From Lutraria lutraria (lineage: Eukaryota > Mollusca > Bivalvia > Venerida > Mactridae): a stretch of DNA of 64,000 nt. Positions 63,693 through 64,000 of this stretch are shown here, one piece after another. The notes beneath the pieces are model-generated. The model saw only the letters and a program-made list of their open reading frames with translations. It was not told where the DNA came from and did no database searches. Each line of letters opens with the position of its first letter. Position 1 is the first letter of the stretch. Made by a program: the position numbers and the translations under genes. The stretch spans positions 2,180,001-2,244,000 of the forward strand of contig OZ026845.1 in the NCBI GenBank assembly GCA_964023205.1, read 5' to 3'.

Positions 63693-64000
63693 AATTCTAA
63701 TGTGTCTGTCTGCTGTTTTCATATGATAAGCTGTGTTTTTTTGGATGAAATAATGACATTTACAAGGTTGAAATCTAGACCATCTGGGTTGAATGTAATT
63801 TGTGCCAATATTTTAGTTACCAGTAATGTACATAATTTAAAGGTCATATGTAAGAATGAAAGCCATTAAACTAAAATAATGTTTAACTATTGATTACCAC
63901 TCATTACTATAATGGTACTATATCTATGTCTTTGTTAAAATCAAATGATTCTAATGAGTTAATTAAATATTCATTAGAGCACCTGTTGTTATGACCTTTA

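Larger units (their letters stand above)
60221..64000 (+). other. Convertase intron 14 (incomplete)
   Basis: At least 3.8 kb to the window end. Contains a fold-back repeat (60915-61085), ATTGG/CCAAT pairs (61688-61740, 63018-63062), a G-run at 62190-62201 and a truncated element end (63536-63692). No further exon with Cys-rich or membrane-anchor character was found. Confidence 0.7.

Overview
The window looks like nuclear DNA of a bivalve mollusc. It is AT-rich, and its one large gene has exons of 77 to 213 bp separated by introns of 0.6 to 7.4 kb. The introns hold tRNA-derived SINEs, miniature inverted-repeat elements and two copies of a tandem-repeat element that begins TTTTTAGCTCACC and ends in a GGGCCAT/ATGGCCC hairpin plus CTCTTGTTT, a type known from bivalve genomes. 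An LTR retrotransposon with a tRNA-Leu-type primer site, like other molluscan Ty3 elements, supports the same assignment. The species cannot be named from the sequence alone.

Layout. Positions 1-4414 hold no convincing gene; they contain a 301-bp inverted-repeat element (2709-3009) and a diverged segment (3420-4440) that recurs at 11708-12300. On the minus strand, 11707 down to 4415 is the remnant of a membrane-protein gene: a Thr-rich ectodomain, one transmembrane helix, and a cytoplasmic tail of about 19 copies of a 23-residue repeat. This gene is interrupted by stops and frameshifts, and by a 5.45-kb Ty3-type retrotransposon (5764-11213, minus strand) inserted inside the repeat array. The retrotransposon has 144/146-bp LTRs, a primer site, a polypurine tract, gag, and a damaged protease-polymerase region.

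From 13290 to at least 60220 on the plus strand runs a furin-type proprotein convertase gene. All splice junctions were placed by GT/AG and by reading-frame phase. It encodes a signal peptide, a histidine-rich prodomain, a subtilisin-type catalytic domain (Asp190, His231, Asn332, Ser405, with exactly the spacing of human furin), a P domain and the start of a Thr/Pro linker, 649 residues in total. The C-terminal part lies beyond the window.

The most notable observation is in this gene. The exon carrying the oxyanion-hole Asn, the S1 Asp and two calcium ligands is present twice in tandem (45072-45284 and 45990-46202). Both copies are 213 bp, phase 0, intact and with good donor sites; they are 77% identical in protein with many synonymous differences. 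They look like alternative, probably mutually exclusive, exons giving two convertase isoforms with different catalytic-domain surfaces. The protein also has a second RXRR site 27 residues after the usual prodomain cleavage site, and nine histidines in the 35-residue exon 2.
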